Positions 46,970-55,828 of a stretch of DNA of 64,000 bases are shown one piece after another. The notes under the pieces are model-generated. The model searched no databases. It worked only from the letters and a program-made list of their open reading frames with translations, and had not been told where the DNA came from. Origin of the DNA: Streptomyces sp. NBC_01591 (GTDB lineage: Bacteria > Actinomycetota > Actinomycetes > Streptomycetales > Streptomycetaceae); assembly GCF_035918155.1 (NCBI RefSeq), contig NZ_CP109327.1:3968001-4032000 (forward strand), in the 5' to 3' direction. A program made the translations under genes and the position numbers. Position 1 is the first letter of the stretch, and each line of letters opens with the position of its first letter.

Positions 46970-48028
46970 ATGGCGGTTCTCTGCAAGCCGGCCATCGAGG
47001 TTCCCGAGTACGTCATCACCAACGAGGAAACCCTTGAGCTGGCTGAACGGTTGCACGGCGACCATCCGCAGATCGACCTGGTCCTTCGTCTGATCGAACA
47101 CACCGGGGTGCAGAAACGGCATCTGATCCAGCCGATCGACAAGGTGTTGCAGCACCCGGGCTTCGACGCCCGCAGCATCACCTACGAGGAGCACACCAAG
47201 GCCCGGGTGCCGGCGGTGGTCCGCCGGGCGCTCGACCAGGCGGAACTGGAGCCGCGGCAGATCGACTTGATCGTCTACGTCTCCTGCACCGGCTTCATGA
47301 TGCCGCCGCCGACCGCGTGGCTCATCGGCGAGATGGGCTTCCGGCCGGAGACCCGGCAGCTGCCGATCGCACAGCTCGGCTGCGCCGCGGGCGGTGCGGC
47401 GGTCAACCGGGCCCACGACTTCTGCACGGCGTACCCCGACGCCAATGTGCTGATCGTCGCCTGCGAGTTCTGCTCGCTGTGCTACCAGCCCACCGACCTG
47501 AGTGTGGGATCGCTGCTCTCCAACGGGCTGTTCGGCGACGGCATAGCCGCCGTAGTGCTCCGGGGCAGCGGTGGCACCGGAGTCCGCCTGGAACGCAACG
47601 GCTCGTTCGTCATCCCGGCCACCGAGGACTGGATCTCCTACGCGGTCCGGTCCACCGGGTTCCACTTCCAGCTCGACAAGCGGGTGCCCGGAACCATGGA
47701 GCCCCTCGCACCGGCCCTGGAGGCAGTCGCCGAGGAGAACCAGTGGAACGCGGGGAAGATGGACTTCTACATCATCCACGCGGGCGGCCCGCGCATCCTG
47801 GACGACCTGAGCCACTTCCTGGACGTGCCGCCCGAGGCGTTCCGCTTCAGCCGCGCCACGCTCACCGAGTACGGCAACATAGCCAGCGCCGTGGTGCTCG
47901 ACGCCCTCGGCCGCATGTTCGACGAGGCATCGGCCCTCGACGGCCACCGTGGCCTGATGGCGGGCTTCGGTCCCGGCATCACCGCCGAGATCTCCCTGGG
48001 CACCTGGACATCCGAATCCGAGTCCTGA
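46970..48028 (+). CDS. rppA: Type III polyketide synthase RppA (1,3,6,8-tetrahydroxynaphthalene synthase)
   Basis: 352 residues from ATG 46970 (AGGAGGAG upstream). Catalytic triad C138 (QLGCAAGGAA), H270 (YIIHAGGP) and N303 (EYGNIASA) fall at the same positions as in RppA. The product-controlling stretch YVSCTGFMMPP with C106 is also present. The enzyme condenses five malonyl-CoA into tetrahydroxynaphthalene, which oxidises to flaviolin and feeds melanin-like pigments. The P450 lies upstream here, while in the arrangements I recall it lies downstream of rppA. Confidence 0.95.
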   Translation: MAVLCKPAIEVPEYVITNEETLELAERLHGDHPQIDLVLRLIEHTGVQKRHLIQPIDKVLQHPGFDARSITYEEHTKARVPAVVRRALDQAELEPRQIDLIVYVSCTGFMMPPPTAWLIGEMGFRPETRQLPIAQLGCAAGGAAVNRAHDFCTAYPDANVLIVACEFCSLCYQPTDLSVGSLLSNGLFGDGIAAVVLRGSGGTGVRLERNGSFVIPATEDWISYAVRSTGFHFQLDKRVPGTMEPLAPALEAVAEENQWNAGKMDFYIIHAGGPRILDDLSHFLDVPPEAFRFSRATLTEYGNIASAVVLDALGRMFDEASALDGHRGLMAGFGPGITAEISLGTWTSESES

Positions 48029-48137
48029 CGCCCTCCGCTCCCCCGGTCCCGGAACCGTCCCACGGCACCTGCGGACCGGGGGACACGCACCGCCCGCCCA
48101 CCGTCCGTTGTCAGTGCCGGGTGCCAGACTCGAAGAC

Positions 48138-49832
48138 ATGACCGAACGTTGGGCCCTGGCCATGACGGAGACCGGCGGCGCCCTCCTCGCCCCGCTGGCC
48201 CCCACCGGCCTGCCCGCCGCCCCGGTCGTGGCCGAGCCCGACCTCGTGGCGGCGGTCCGCTCCCGCCCGGACGTCACCCGCTGGGTGTGGCGGTCCACCG
48301 CCGAGATCTACCCGCAGCTGCTGGCGGCCGGCGTCCCCGTGAGCCGCTGCTACGACATCGAAGTCGCCGAATCCCTCCTCCTCGCCCATGAGGGCCGCCT
48401 CGGCGAACCCCGCTCCGCGGCCGCCGCCCACGCCCGCCTGCGCAACGCCCCCGTACCCCCCGACCCCCCGCCCCGCTCCGCGGAGCCCGGCTCGCAGTCC
48501 TCGCTCTTCGAGCCCCGGTCCGGCACGCGGCTGCCCTTCGACGACCTGCTCCAGGTGTACGCCGACCAGCTCCGCCGTCACGACGCCACCGAGCACCCGG
48601 GCAGGATGCGCCTGCTCACGGCCTCCGAGTCGGCCGGCATGCTGGTCGCCGCCGAGATGAACAGGTCCGGCCTCCCCTGGCGCGCCGACGTCCACCGCGA
48701 CGTCCTGGCCGAACTGCTCGGCGAGCGTTACGCGGGCGGTGGAGAGCCCCGCAGACTGGCCGAGCTGGCCGACGAGGTGTCGGCCGCCTTCGGCAGACGG
48801 GTCCGCCCCGACCTCCCCGCCGACGTGGTGAAGGCGTTCGCGCAGGCGGGCATCAAGGTGAAGTCCACCCGCCGCTGGGAGCTGGAGGAGCTGGACCACC
48901 CGGCGGTGGAGCCCCTCATCCAGTACAAGAAGCTGTACCGGATCTGGACGGCGCACGGCTGGAGCTGGCTCCAGGACTGGGTGCGCGACGGCCGCTTCCG
49001 CCCCGAGTACCAGCCGGGCGGCACGGTCAGCGGCCGCTGGACGACCAACGGCGGAGGGGCGCTGCAGATCCCCAAGGTGATACGGCAGGCGGTCGTCGCC
49101 GACGAGGGCTGGCGCCTGGTCGTCGCGGACGCCGACCAGATGGAGCCCCGGGTGCTCGCCGCGATCTCCCGCGACCGCGGCCTGATGGAGGTGGCGGGCC
49201 AGGACGGCGACCTGTACACGGCGCTGTCGGACCGGGCGTTCCACGGCGACCGGGAGCACGCCAAGCTCGCGCTGCTGGGCGCGGTCTACGGCCAGACCTC
49301 GGGCGACGGCCTGAAGAACCTGGCCGCCCTGCGCCGCAGATTCCCGCTGGCCGTGGCCTATGTCGACGATGCCGCGAAGGCGGGCGAGGAAGGACGTCTC
49401 GTACGGACGTGGCTGGGCCGGACCAGTCCGCCCGCGGCCGGGAGCGGGGCGGACGAGGAGGCCGGCATCCCTCAGGAGAGCGCCGAACCACTCCCCGCCG
49501 ACGGTGAGTTCACCCCTGGTTACGCATCGTCGAACGCCCGCGCGCGGGGCCGCTTCACCCGTAACTTCGTGGTGCAGGGCAGCGCGGCCGACTGGGCGCT
49601 GCTGCTCCTGGCCGCCCTGCGCAGCTCGCTCCGCTCCGCCGGTCTCCGGGCGGAGCTGGTCTTCTTCCAGCACGACGAGGTGATCGTGCACTGCCCGCAG
49701 GAGGAGGCCGAGGCCGTGGTGGCGGCGATCCGGGCGGCCGGTGAGCTGGCCGGGCGGACCGTCTTCGGCGAGACGCCGGTCCGTTTCCCGTTCACTACGG
49801 CGGTGGTGGAGCGTTATTCGGACGCGAAGTAG
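48138..49832 (+). CDS. Family A DNA polymerase (bifunctional 3'-5' exonuclease/polymerase type)
   Basis: 564 residues from ATG 48138 (MTERWALAM). The polymerase core has motif A VVADADQMEPRVLA, motif B REHAKLALLGAVYGQ (R and K kept; the position of E. coli Pol I F762 is leucine) and motif C FFQHDEVIVH. The N-terminal ~150 residues replace the exonuclease domain with a short divergent version lacking clear DEDD residues. There is no 5' nuclease domain, so this is not the main PolI. A repair or translesion role is likely. It overlaps the convergent small gene by 38 nt. Confidence 0.88.
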   Translation: MTERWALAMTETGGALLAPLAPTGLPAAPVVAEPDLVAAVRSRPDVTRWVWRSTAEIYPQLLAAGVPVSRCYDIEVAESLLLAHEGRLGEPRSAAAAHARLRNAPVPPDPPPRSAEPGSQSSLFEPRSGTRLPFDDLLQVYADQLRRHDATEHPGRMRLLTASESAGMLVAAEMNRSGLPWRADVHRDVLAELLGERYAGGGEPRRLAELADEVSAAFGRRVRPDLPADVVKAFAQAGIKVKSTRRWELEELDHPAVEPLIQYKKLYRIWTAHGWSWLQDWVRDGRFRPEYQPGGTVSGRWTTNGGGALQIPKVIRQAVVADEGWRLVVADADQMEPRVLAAISRDRGLMEVAGQDGDLYTALSDRAFHGDREHAKLALLGAVYGQTSGDGLKNLAALRRRFPLAVAYVDDAAKAGEEGRLVRTWLGRTSPPAAGSGADEEAGIPQESAEPLPADGEFTPGYASSNARARGRFTRNFVVQGSAADWALLLLAALRSSLRSAGLRAELVFFQHDEVIVHCPQEEAEAVVAAIRAAGELAGRTVFGETPVRFPFTTAVVERYSDAK

Positions 49833-49989
49833 GCCCCGTGTCCGGCCCCTCGTCGAACCCGGCCAGCCCGTGGTCGTAATGCACCGGACGCAGATGCTGA
49901 TGCCGGTGCCGGGCATTGAGCAGATGAATGACGAACGCTGCGATCGCGATCATCGCGAGGACGACCACGACAGTGACCAAGGTGTCCAT
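49795..49989 (-). CDS. Small single-pass membrane protein
   Basis: 64 residues. One strong membrane helix at residues ~4-24 (TLVTVVVVLAMIAIAAFVIH), then NARHRHQHLRP and a polar Pro-rich tail. AAGGGGG precedes the start by about 9 nt. Similar short proteins recur in Streptomyces. Its 3' end overlaps the polymerase gene end on the other strand. Function unknown. Confidence 0.65.
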   Translation of the reverse strand: MDTLVTVVVVLAMIAIAAFVIHLLNARHRHQHLRPVHYDHGLAGFDEGPDTGPTSRPNNAPPPP

Positions 49990-50031
49990 GCGATACCGGC
50001 CCCCTTCGATGCGCAGGCCGACACGAGCGGC

Positions 50032-50220
50032 TCACCGGGAGCCGTACGCATCCAGGCTACTCCGATGCCCGGCACCCGGCCCCCGACAAGAACCGGGGCG
50101 AGGAAGGGGCCGGGCCGACAGCGCTTCCGGCCCGGTGCCGGCGACGAGCGCCGCCTTGAGCAGTGTCTTGCGGCTGATCCGGCGGTCGCCGCCGGGGCCT
50201 TCGGTCGGTTCTGGGGTCAT
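50032..50220 (-). pseudogene. 5' remnant of a Tat-exported protein gene
   Basis: 62 codons with a good ribosome site (GAGGA 7 nt upstream) and a twin-arginine-type start DRRISRKTLLKAALVAG. The frame then runs into Arg/Pro/Gly-rich sequence with no domain and stops. The start looks genuine but the body is missing, so I read it as a truncated gene. It could instead be a short expressed peptide. It lies downstream of the S1 protease gene on the same strand. Confidence 0.45.
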
Positions 50221-50331
50221 GGCTGATTCCTCGGGTGGGGGAAGGGCACGTGCATGACGCAGAGCAGGGGGTGCGCGCCGCCCGGCCGGGAGGCGTGGAG
50301 TGGAGGCCGGGCGGGCGGGCGCGGTATCCGG

Positions 50332-50348
50332 TGGCGGCCCCGCCGCCA
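50332..50348 (-). terminator. Short hairpin after the S1 protease gene
   Basis: TGGCGGC and GCCGCCA (7 bp) with a 3-nt loop, 18 nt past the protease stop, no T-run. Confidence 0.45.
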
Positions 50349-50366
50349 GGGCTTACGGAACGGCCC

Positions 50367-51740
50367 TCAGACGCGCTGCCAGAGAGCCGGCACGTTCGGC
50401 GGCGTCCAGCCGGGCTGCGCCTGGTGCGGCTGGAGGCATCGGTAACTGTCGGAGCCGTACGTCACGACATCGCCCGCCGCGTACGTCGTGCCCTCCGCCC
50501 AGCTGCCGCCCGGTTCGGTCGGCGGGTCGGTGGGCGGGTCGGTCGGGGTGCCATTGGTGACCAGGGTGAGCCCGTAGGCCTGGAGCGCCGGGTTCACCGG
50601 CTGGAAGTACGTCGTACCGCCCTGGGAGCAGTTGCCGGAGCCACCGGAGGTGACGCCCTGCGCCTGGCTGCCGGAGATGAACGAACCACCGGAGTCGCCG
50701 GGCTCGGCACACACATTGGTGCGGGTGACCCCGGAGACGGTGCCCTCCTGGTAGGTGACGCTGGTGTTGCGCTGCTGAACCGTCCCGCAGTGCCAGCCGG
50801 TCGTCGAGCCGGAGCGGCAGATCGACGCCCCCTCCAGCGCCTCGGTGGACCCGGTGACCGTCACATCGCCGTTGCCGTAGCCGTTCACCAGGGCACGCGG
50901 CGTCCAGTTGGTGTTGGTGGCGACCCAGGAGTAGTCGCGGCCGGGGAAGGTGGAGCCCTGGAAGGAGCCCTGGGCCTGCTGGTTGTATCCGCTGGTGCCG
51001 ACCCCGGGCGTTCCGCAGTGACCGGCGCTGACGAAGCCGGACTGGCCGCTGCCGCGCTTGACGGGGAAGCCTATGGAGCAACGCCCCGAGCCGTTCATGT
51101 AGTACGCGTCACCACCCCGCAGATCAGCGAACGTACGTGGCTGTTCCGCCGTCTGCCGCACCGTCACCACATCGCGCGACACCCCCGCGGCAGCGAGGAA
51201 TCCACCGGCGGCCGAGGTACGGGCGGCCTGCACGACGACCCGGTTGGTGGCCACGTCGACGTACCAGACGGGCACACCCTCGGGAGAGCCGCGCAGCGCC
51301 ACCCGGTCCAACGCGGCCTTGGCGGCGTCGAGTTCGGCCTGACTGCGCTCGACGACGACGGGCCTGGCACCGGCCTCGCGGATCCGGGCGGCGTCCACGG
51401 CATCGGTGGTCGCCACGGTCAGGGCCGCGTCGTCACCGCTCACCCGGGCCCCGGCGAAGTCCGCGCCGAGGGAGCGCTTCAGCCCGGCGGCAACAACCGT
51501 CGCCCGGGTCTCGTGGCCGATCCGGCTGCGCGCCTCGGCGGCGGTCAGTCCGAGGTCGCGTCGCATGGCCTTCAGCAGACCGGGCGAGAGCTGCCCGGTC
51601 CCCGTGGCGGTGGGGGTGCGGAGCTGGGGAGCCGGATCGGCGGATGCGCTGCCGGTCAGACCGGCCAGCGCGAGCGCACCGACGGCCACGGTGGCGGTAC
51701 ACGCGGCCAGGGCACGTCTGCGGAGCATGGATCTCTCCAC
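50367..51740 (-). CDS. S1-family serine protease with C-terminal chitin-binding module (SprC-like)
   Basis: 457 residues from GTG 51740 (AGGAG 5-9 nt upstream). A signal peptide ends near residue 35 (TGSASA). The pro-region follows to residue ~200. The mature alpha-lytic-type domain has catalytic His in VSAGHCG, Asp in FPGRDYSWV and Ser in PGDSGGSFI, with disulfide cysteines. After a TDPPTDPPTEPGG linker the last ~45 residues are a carbohydrate-binding module (WAEGTTYAAGDVVTY, WTPPNVPALWQRV). It is secreted, self-processed, and resembles S. griseus protease C. Chitin binding is inferred. Confidence 0.94.
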   Translation of the reverse strand: MERSMLRRRALAACTATVAVGALALAGLTGSASADPAPQLRTPTATGTGQLSPGLLKAMRRDLGLTAAEARSRIGHETRATVVAAGLKRSLGADFAGARVSGDDAALTVATTDAVDAARIREAGARPVVVERSQAELDAAKAALDRVALRGSPEGVPVWYVDVATNRVVVQAARTSAAGGFLAAAGVSRDVVTVRQTAEQPRTFADLRGGDAYYMNGSGRCSIGFPVKRGSGQSGFVSAGHCGTPGVGTSGYNQQAQGSFQGSTFPGRDYSWVATNTNWTPRALVNGYGNGDVTVTGSTEALEGASICRSGSTTGWHCGTVQQRNTSVTYQEGTVSGVTRTNVCAEPGDSGGSFISGSQAQGVTSGGSGNCSQGGTTYFQPVNPALQAYGLTLVTNGTPTDPPTDPPTEPGGSWAEGTTYAAGDVVTYGSDSYRCLQPHQAQPGWTPPNVPALWQRV

Positions 51741-51922
51741 GGAACTCTCCTTGACTTCGGGGGAATTGCCGCCAAGGTAGCCGCGTACACGTCATCCCCA
51801 GGAGATCCCGTTCACCCCCTCACTTCGCGTTATGGGGCCCCTGACCAGCGACAACGGTCCCTCTGCTCCGTGGTCGGGCCGCGGACATCCACATCCGCCG
51901 CCGACCCCCGTAGGTTCGCCCC

Positions 51923-52603
51923 ATGCGAAAACGTGAGCTACTGGGTGCCGGACGATCCGCCGATGTGTACGCACTCGACGAGAAGTGGGTCCTGCGCCGT
52001 TACCGCGACGGCATGGACGCCACTCACGAATGGATGGTCATGTCCTACCTCGGCGCGCACGGCTACCCGGTCCCCCGCCTGGGCCCCCGGGACTCGAAGA
52101 CACCCCCCTGCGACCTGGTACTGCAACGCCTGACCGGCCCGACGATGCTGGAATCCCTGATGACCGGCGAGCTGTCGTCGGCCGATGCGGCAGCCATGCT
52201 GGCCGGCCTCCTCGCCGAACTCCACACCGTCCCGGCCCGGCTCTCCCCGCACCCCGAGGACCGGATCCTCCACCTCGACCTGCACCCGGACAACGTGATG
52301 CTGACGGACCGGGGCCCGGTGGTGATCGACTGGAGCAACACCAGAGAGGGCGTTCCGGCCGCGGACCGGGCCATGTCGTCCCTGATCCTGGCCCAGGCAG
52401 CGGTCGACCCCCGGCACCCCGAATCGGCAGGCGCCCGCTCGCTGCTGAACGCACTGCTGCCGCACTTCGCCGCGTCCGGCGGCATCCCCGCCCACCACCT
52501 CGCCGAGGCCGCCTCGCACCGCGCGGCCAACCCGACGATGAGCCCGCACGAGGTGGCCCTCATCGACCGGGCGACATCCCTGATCACAGAATTGACGACC
52601 TGA
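51923..52603 (+). CDS. Aminoglycoside-phosphotransferase-fold kinase
   Basis: 226 residues. It has the nucleotide loop LGAGRSADVYAL, the catalytic Brenner motif HLDLHPDNVML and metal-binding VIDWSNTREG. It is shorter than classical APH enzymes (about 260-300), with a reduced N-lobe. The family includes antibiotic and small-molecule kinases; nothing here identifies the substrate. It is divergent from the protease and convergent with the serine hydrolase gene. Confidence 0.87.
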   Translation: MRKRELLGAGRSADVYALDEKWVLRRYRDGMDATHEWMVMSYLGAHGYPVPRLGPRDSKTPPCDLVLQRLTGPTMLESLMTGELSSADAAAMLAGLLAELHTVPARLSPHPEDRILHLDLHPDNVMLTDRGPVVIDWSNTREGVPAADRAMSSLILAQAAVDPRHPESAGARSLLNALLPHFAASGGIPAHHLAEAASHRAANPTMSPHEVALIDRATSLITELTT

Positions 52604-52636
52604 ACCCCGGCTCCGCCGCCCGGCTCACCGCCCGGC

Positions 52637-53866
52637 TCACCGTCCGGCAGGCTGGGCCGGCAGCGAATAGACATGCTGCGGGGTCACGATGCGGGTGATC
52701 GCCTCGCCGAAGAGGGTGCTCGGTTCCGAACCCTGGTAGTCGGTATCCGTGTTGAGGAGCACGACCAGGGTCGCCTTCGACTCCGGCAGGTAGACGACCA
52801 GGGCTTCGTACCCCGGCAGCGAGCCGTTGTGTCCGATCCAGCCATGGGCGTTGAAGATGCCCAGGCCATAGCCGGTGTCCGGCAGATTGCTGGGCTCCGT
52901 CTTCAGCCGCTCGGCCTGTGTGGCCGGGCTGAGCAGCGTGCCGGTGGCCAGCACCCGGGCCCAGGTGCGCAGGTCGCGCTGGTCGGAGATCGCGCCCCCG
53001 GCGGCCCATGCCCAGGAAGGGTTCCAGTCCGTGGCGTCCTCGGTCCTGCCGCTCGCAGTCTGGTCGGTGTACCCATGGGCGTGCGGGGCCGGGAATACCG
53101 CCCCGCGCGGCAGGAACGTGTGATGCATGCCCGCCGGCTCGAAGACATACCGTTCGAGGTACTCCGACAGCGGCAGACCGCCCGCCTTCTCCACCACGAG
53201 CCCCAGCAGGATCGCGTTGGTGTTGCTGTACTCGAACTTCTCACCCGGTTGGAACTGCACGGGGTACTTGAAGGAGTAGGCAAGCAACTCCTGCGGGGTG
53301 AACGGCCGTTGGGGGTCGCTCGTCAACGCCTTGAAGAAGTCCGGATCCATGGAGTAGTTGAAGAGCCCGCTGCGCATCCCCGCCAGTTCGCGCAACGTGA
53401 TCCGGTCCCCGTTGGGAACACCCTTCACATACTTCCCGATCGGATCGTCGAGGCCGACCTTCCCCCGGTCGACCAGGGTGAGCATCGCCGTCACCGTGAA
53501 CGTCTTGGTCACGCTGCCGACCCGCATGTTGAGGTCGGTCGCCATGGGCGCGCCCGAACTCTTGTCGGCGACCCCGAAGGCCCGGACGTAACTCCCCTTG
53601 CCGGGAGCCCACAGCCCGACCGTGACCCCCGGCACCCGCGCATCGCTCTGAACCTGCCGGACCGCCCGGTCCAGCCGCTTGGCCACGGCGGGGGTGATCT
53701 GCGGGAATTCCTCGGAAGGCGATACGGACGCTGCCGACGAAGCGGGCACGGAAGGTGACGGAGCCCCCTCCGACCAGGCACTCCCCACCGGCACCGAAAC
53801 AACCAGCAATCCGGCCGCCACCGCGGCTGCGGCCCCCCTGCGCAGTCGTATGTCCGAGCGCATCAT
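52637..53866 (-). CDS. Serine hydrolase of the beta-lactamase/class C family
   Basis: 409 residues from ATG 53866 (tandem ATGATG). A signal peptide spans residues ~10-32 (AAAAVAAGLLVVSVPVGSAWS). Catalytic SxxK is RVGSVTKTF, YxN is FEYSNTNAI, and the third motif HxG is IGHNGSLPGYEA. The family contains D-alanyl-D-alanine carboxypeptidases and esterases (EstB type) as well as beta-lactamases, and lacks the KTG triad of PBPs. It is secreted. Substrate unknown. Confidence 0.92.
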   Translation of the reverse strand: MMRSDIRLRRGAAAAVAAGLLVVSVPVGSAWSEGAPSPSVPASSAASVSPSEEFPQITPAVAKRLDRAVRQVQSDARVPGVTVGLWAPGKGSYVRAFGVADKSSGAPMATDLNMRVGSVTKTFTVTAMLTLVDRGKVGLDDPIGKYVKGVPNGDRITLRELAGMRSGLFNYSMDPDFFKALTSDPQRPFTPQELLAYSFKYPVQFQPGEKFEYSNTNAILLGLVVEKAGGLPLSEYLERYVFEPAGMHHTFLPRGAVFPAPHAHGYTDQTASGRTEDATDWNPSWAWAAGGAISDQRDLRTWARVLATGTLLSPATQAERLKTEPSNLPDTGYGLGIFNAHGWIGHNGSLPGYEALVVYLPESKATLVVLLNTDTDYQGSEPSTLFGEAITRIVTPQHVYSLPAQPAGR

Positions 53867-54089
53867 GGGCCGACTCCCGTCACGAGAGAACAGAACTCCA
53901 CAAGCAGCGTAGGCCCCGGCGATCGGCCGGGCGACCCGGGAAATCACTGAAGCAGTGGTGTACCGCCCGGCGTTGCGGAAGGCTTCGGCACTCGTGGACC
54001 GGACACGTGTTCTGCTCGGCGTGACGGCTGTGGCCCCGCTCTCCCTTCGTTCCAGTGTGACAAGGGCTATGCCTCGACCTCGACCTGAA

Positions 54090-54274
54090 ATGCGCGCCCT
54101 GTTCCGCAGCCGGCAATATCTGGCCTTCTGGCTCGGACAGGTGACCAGCACCGTGGGCAACCAGTGCCGGTGTCCACCTATGGAGCGCTCGCCGTCCCCG
54201 GTACGGCCCAGCTCGCCACCCGGACACGTACCCGCGAGAGCACCGCAGTCGTCGAGACCACCGTTCGGAACTGA
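54090..54274 (+). pseudogene. Remnant of an MFS transporter gene (internal deletion)
   Basis: ATG 54090 opens with MRALFRSRQYLAFWLGQVTS, a typical MFS first-helix start, but family sequence ends after ~25 codons. In another frame (54170-54274) a C-terminal-like tail STYGALAVPGTAQLATRT runs to a stop. The simplest reading is a transporter that lost its middle. The C-terminal assignment is weak. It lies just left of the tRNA remnant. Confidence 0.5.
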
Positions 54275-54307
54275 CGCTGTGCGACCCACCACGCCTTGAA
54301 CAAGGAA

Positions 54308-54342
54308 AAACCCCAGGTCACGGCGAGTGAGTCCTGGGGTTT
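54308..54342 (-). terminator. tRNA terminator
   Basis: 10-bp stem AAACCCCAGG / CCTGGGGTTT enclosing a smaller TCAC/GTGA stem; on the - strand it is followed by TTTTTCC. It sits 3 nt beyond the tRNA-Thr 3' end and is presumably its original terminator. Confidence 0.75.
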
Positions 54343-54345
54343 CTC

Positions 54346-54389
54346 TGAGCCGCCTTCGGGATTCGAACCCGAGACCTACGCATTACGAG
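54346..54389 (-). tRNA. 3' half of tRNA-Thr(CGT), probable attachment-site remnant
   Basis: The - strand reads anticodon loop CTCGTAA, 3' anticodon strand TGCGT, variable loop AGGTC, T-arm TCGGGTTCGAATCCCGA and acceptor AGGCGGC. The 5' half (acceptor, D-arm, 5' anticodon strand ACGCA) is absent: sequence identity breaks immediately before the anticodon loop. A half tRNA with an intact terminator is the standard scar of an element integrated into a tRNA 3' end, with the complete tRNA rebuilt at the far end, here to the right and outside the window. Confidence 0.8.
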
Positions 54390-54750
54390 GGCCTGCGCGA
54401 TCATGGCGGGTGGTTCTGGGTGGTGTTCGGCGATCTGATTTTGCCTGGTCAGCGATGTTTGACTTGACGAGCGATCCATCCTGTGGGGGCCGGTACTGCA
54501 CCATCCGCTCACGCAACGCTCACGCAGCCCTGGTTGAATACCTCTGGCAGGTCGCCGAACGCCTGCGGTTTTGTTCCAGTCGTACTGCCCTCCACCGCAC
54601 CATTCGATCAGCTCCGAATCGTCGATGGCCCGGTCCTCGGGGGCATGCCTGCGCGTGCCGGAAGTCCAGCACCGTACGGGCAGGCTGTAGGCGGTGCCCA
54701 TGCGCTCGCCATGGATCGTCACGCGCCGTCTGGCGCGGACGGCAGCACCA
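54390..54750. other. Gene-free segment at the left end of the putative element
   Basis: No supported gene in 361 nt. Codon pattern is unlike the neighbours and all frames give low-quality peptides. The direct-repeat-like TCACGCAACGCTCACGCA lies near 54512. No integrase is visible; it would be expected near the other end. Confidence 0.5.
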
Positions 54751-55575
54751 CTAATGGGACTGGGACTCCAGTGAGGTGAAGTAGACGGCGTCCTTGGGCA
54801 CTCCGTTGTGTTCGGCGCCGTCGTCGTCCCGGTAGCGCCACTCGAAGGGCAGGCCGTAGGCGGTCTCGGAGTCCGGGCCGCTCATGAGTTGGAAATGCAG
54901 GTGGGGTTCGGAAGAGTTGCCGGAGTTGCCGCACTCGGCGAGCTGCTGACCGGCGGTGACCCGGTCGCCCACGGCCACACGGAGGGAGCCGCGCTTGAGA
55001 TGCGCGAAACCCGCGTACACGCCCTCGCCCAGCTCGAGAATGATGTAGTTGCCCCAAAGGTGGCGCGGCCAGCCCAGGCTGCGTACGAATCCCTCCAGGT
55101 AGAGATAGACGAAGCCAGGCAGTGAAGTGCGGGAGAAGTGATCGCGCTGACCGTCGGTGATCGCTACGACCACGCCGTCGCCAGGAGCCAGAACAGGACT
55201 ACCGAAAGCGGGGTATTGGTGCGGACGGCTGCCGAGCGGCCAGAGCCAGCGGAATGCGGGCGTGGGCTCTTCGGACGGGTGGTATGTCAGGTCGATGGCG
55301 TACGTCTGCGCATGGCTGTGCGTGTGGCTGGGGACCTTCGTGCCAGGGCCGTTGATGGCCCGCCATCGTCCGGTGACGGGCACATCGACCAGGATCGGCG
55401 TCTGTCCTTGCGGCGGATGCTGATTGCGCCACAGGACCCAGCGCAACAACCCGCCGAGCAGCAGAAGGATGACCCCGGAGTACCACAGCGGCCCCAGCCC
55501 CTGGCTGTTCACCAGGATGCAGAGTGCCCCGACAGCGATGAACAGGCCGTGGCGTTTCCAAAGGGACGTCAGCAA
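54751..55575 (-). CDS. M23-family metallopeptidase, membrane-anchored
   Basis: 274 residues from TTG 55575 (AACGAGGTG upstream). Two hydrophobic segments (residues ~9-24 and ~30-48) place the domain at the cell surface. LytM-type zinc ligands: HSHAQTYAIDL (His...Asp) and HLHFQL (HxH), with LWGNYIILELGEGVYAGFAHLKRG between them. M23 enzymes cut peptidoglycan cross-bridges or other Gly-rich peptides. It is the last gene on the - strand before the tRNA scar, ~250 nt (55576-55828, no gene seen) after the interrupted secreted-protein gene. Confidence 0.85.
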   Translation of the reverse strand: MLTSLWKRHGLFIAVGALCILVNSQGLGPLWYSGVILLLLGGLLRWVLWRNQHPPQGQTPILVDVPVTGRWRAINGPGTKVPSHTHSHAQTYAIDLTYHPSEEPTPAFRWLWPLGSRPHQYPAFGSPVLAPGDGVVVAITDGQRDHFSRTSLPGFVYLYLEGFVRSLGWPRHLWGNYIILELGEGVYAGFAHLKRGSLRVAVGDRVTAGQQLAECGNSGNSSEPHLHFQLMSGPDSETAYGLPFEWRYRDDDGAEHNGVPKDAVYFTSLESQSH

Positions 55576-55828
55576 GAGTGCACCTCGTTCATTAGGGGTT
55601 CGATTGTGTTGCTTGAATGAGCCCCGGAGCTCCTGAGGTTGCGCAGGTCACCTGCTGTACCGCTGATCGCGCGGACGCCGTGCCAGGGAAGCCCGAAACG
55701 ATGGGTGGCCTCCCCCGCCAATCCTCGTTGAGGGCATGAAGGCAGTCGTGCCAGCCATGGTCCGATCCTTCCCTGCCTCGGGTGCAGCGATGCCGACTTC
55801 GCCGACAACCTGCGGCGGGAAGGGGACG

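Noticed and set aside
54296..54754. Open frames over the tRNA remnant (peptides such as SGFEPETYALRG and RRSRVRIPKAA)
   Set aside because: These are translations of the tRNA T-arm and acceptor, a frequent artefact. No domain or ribosome site.
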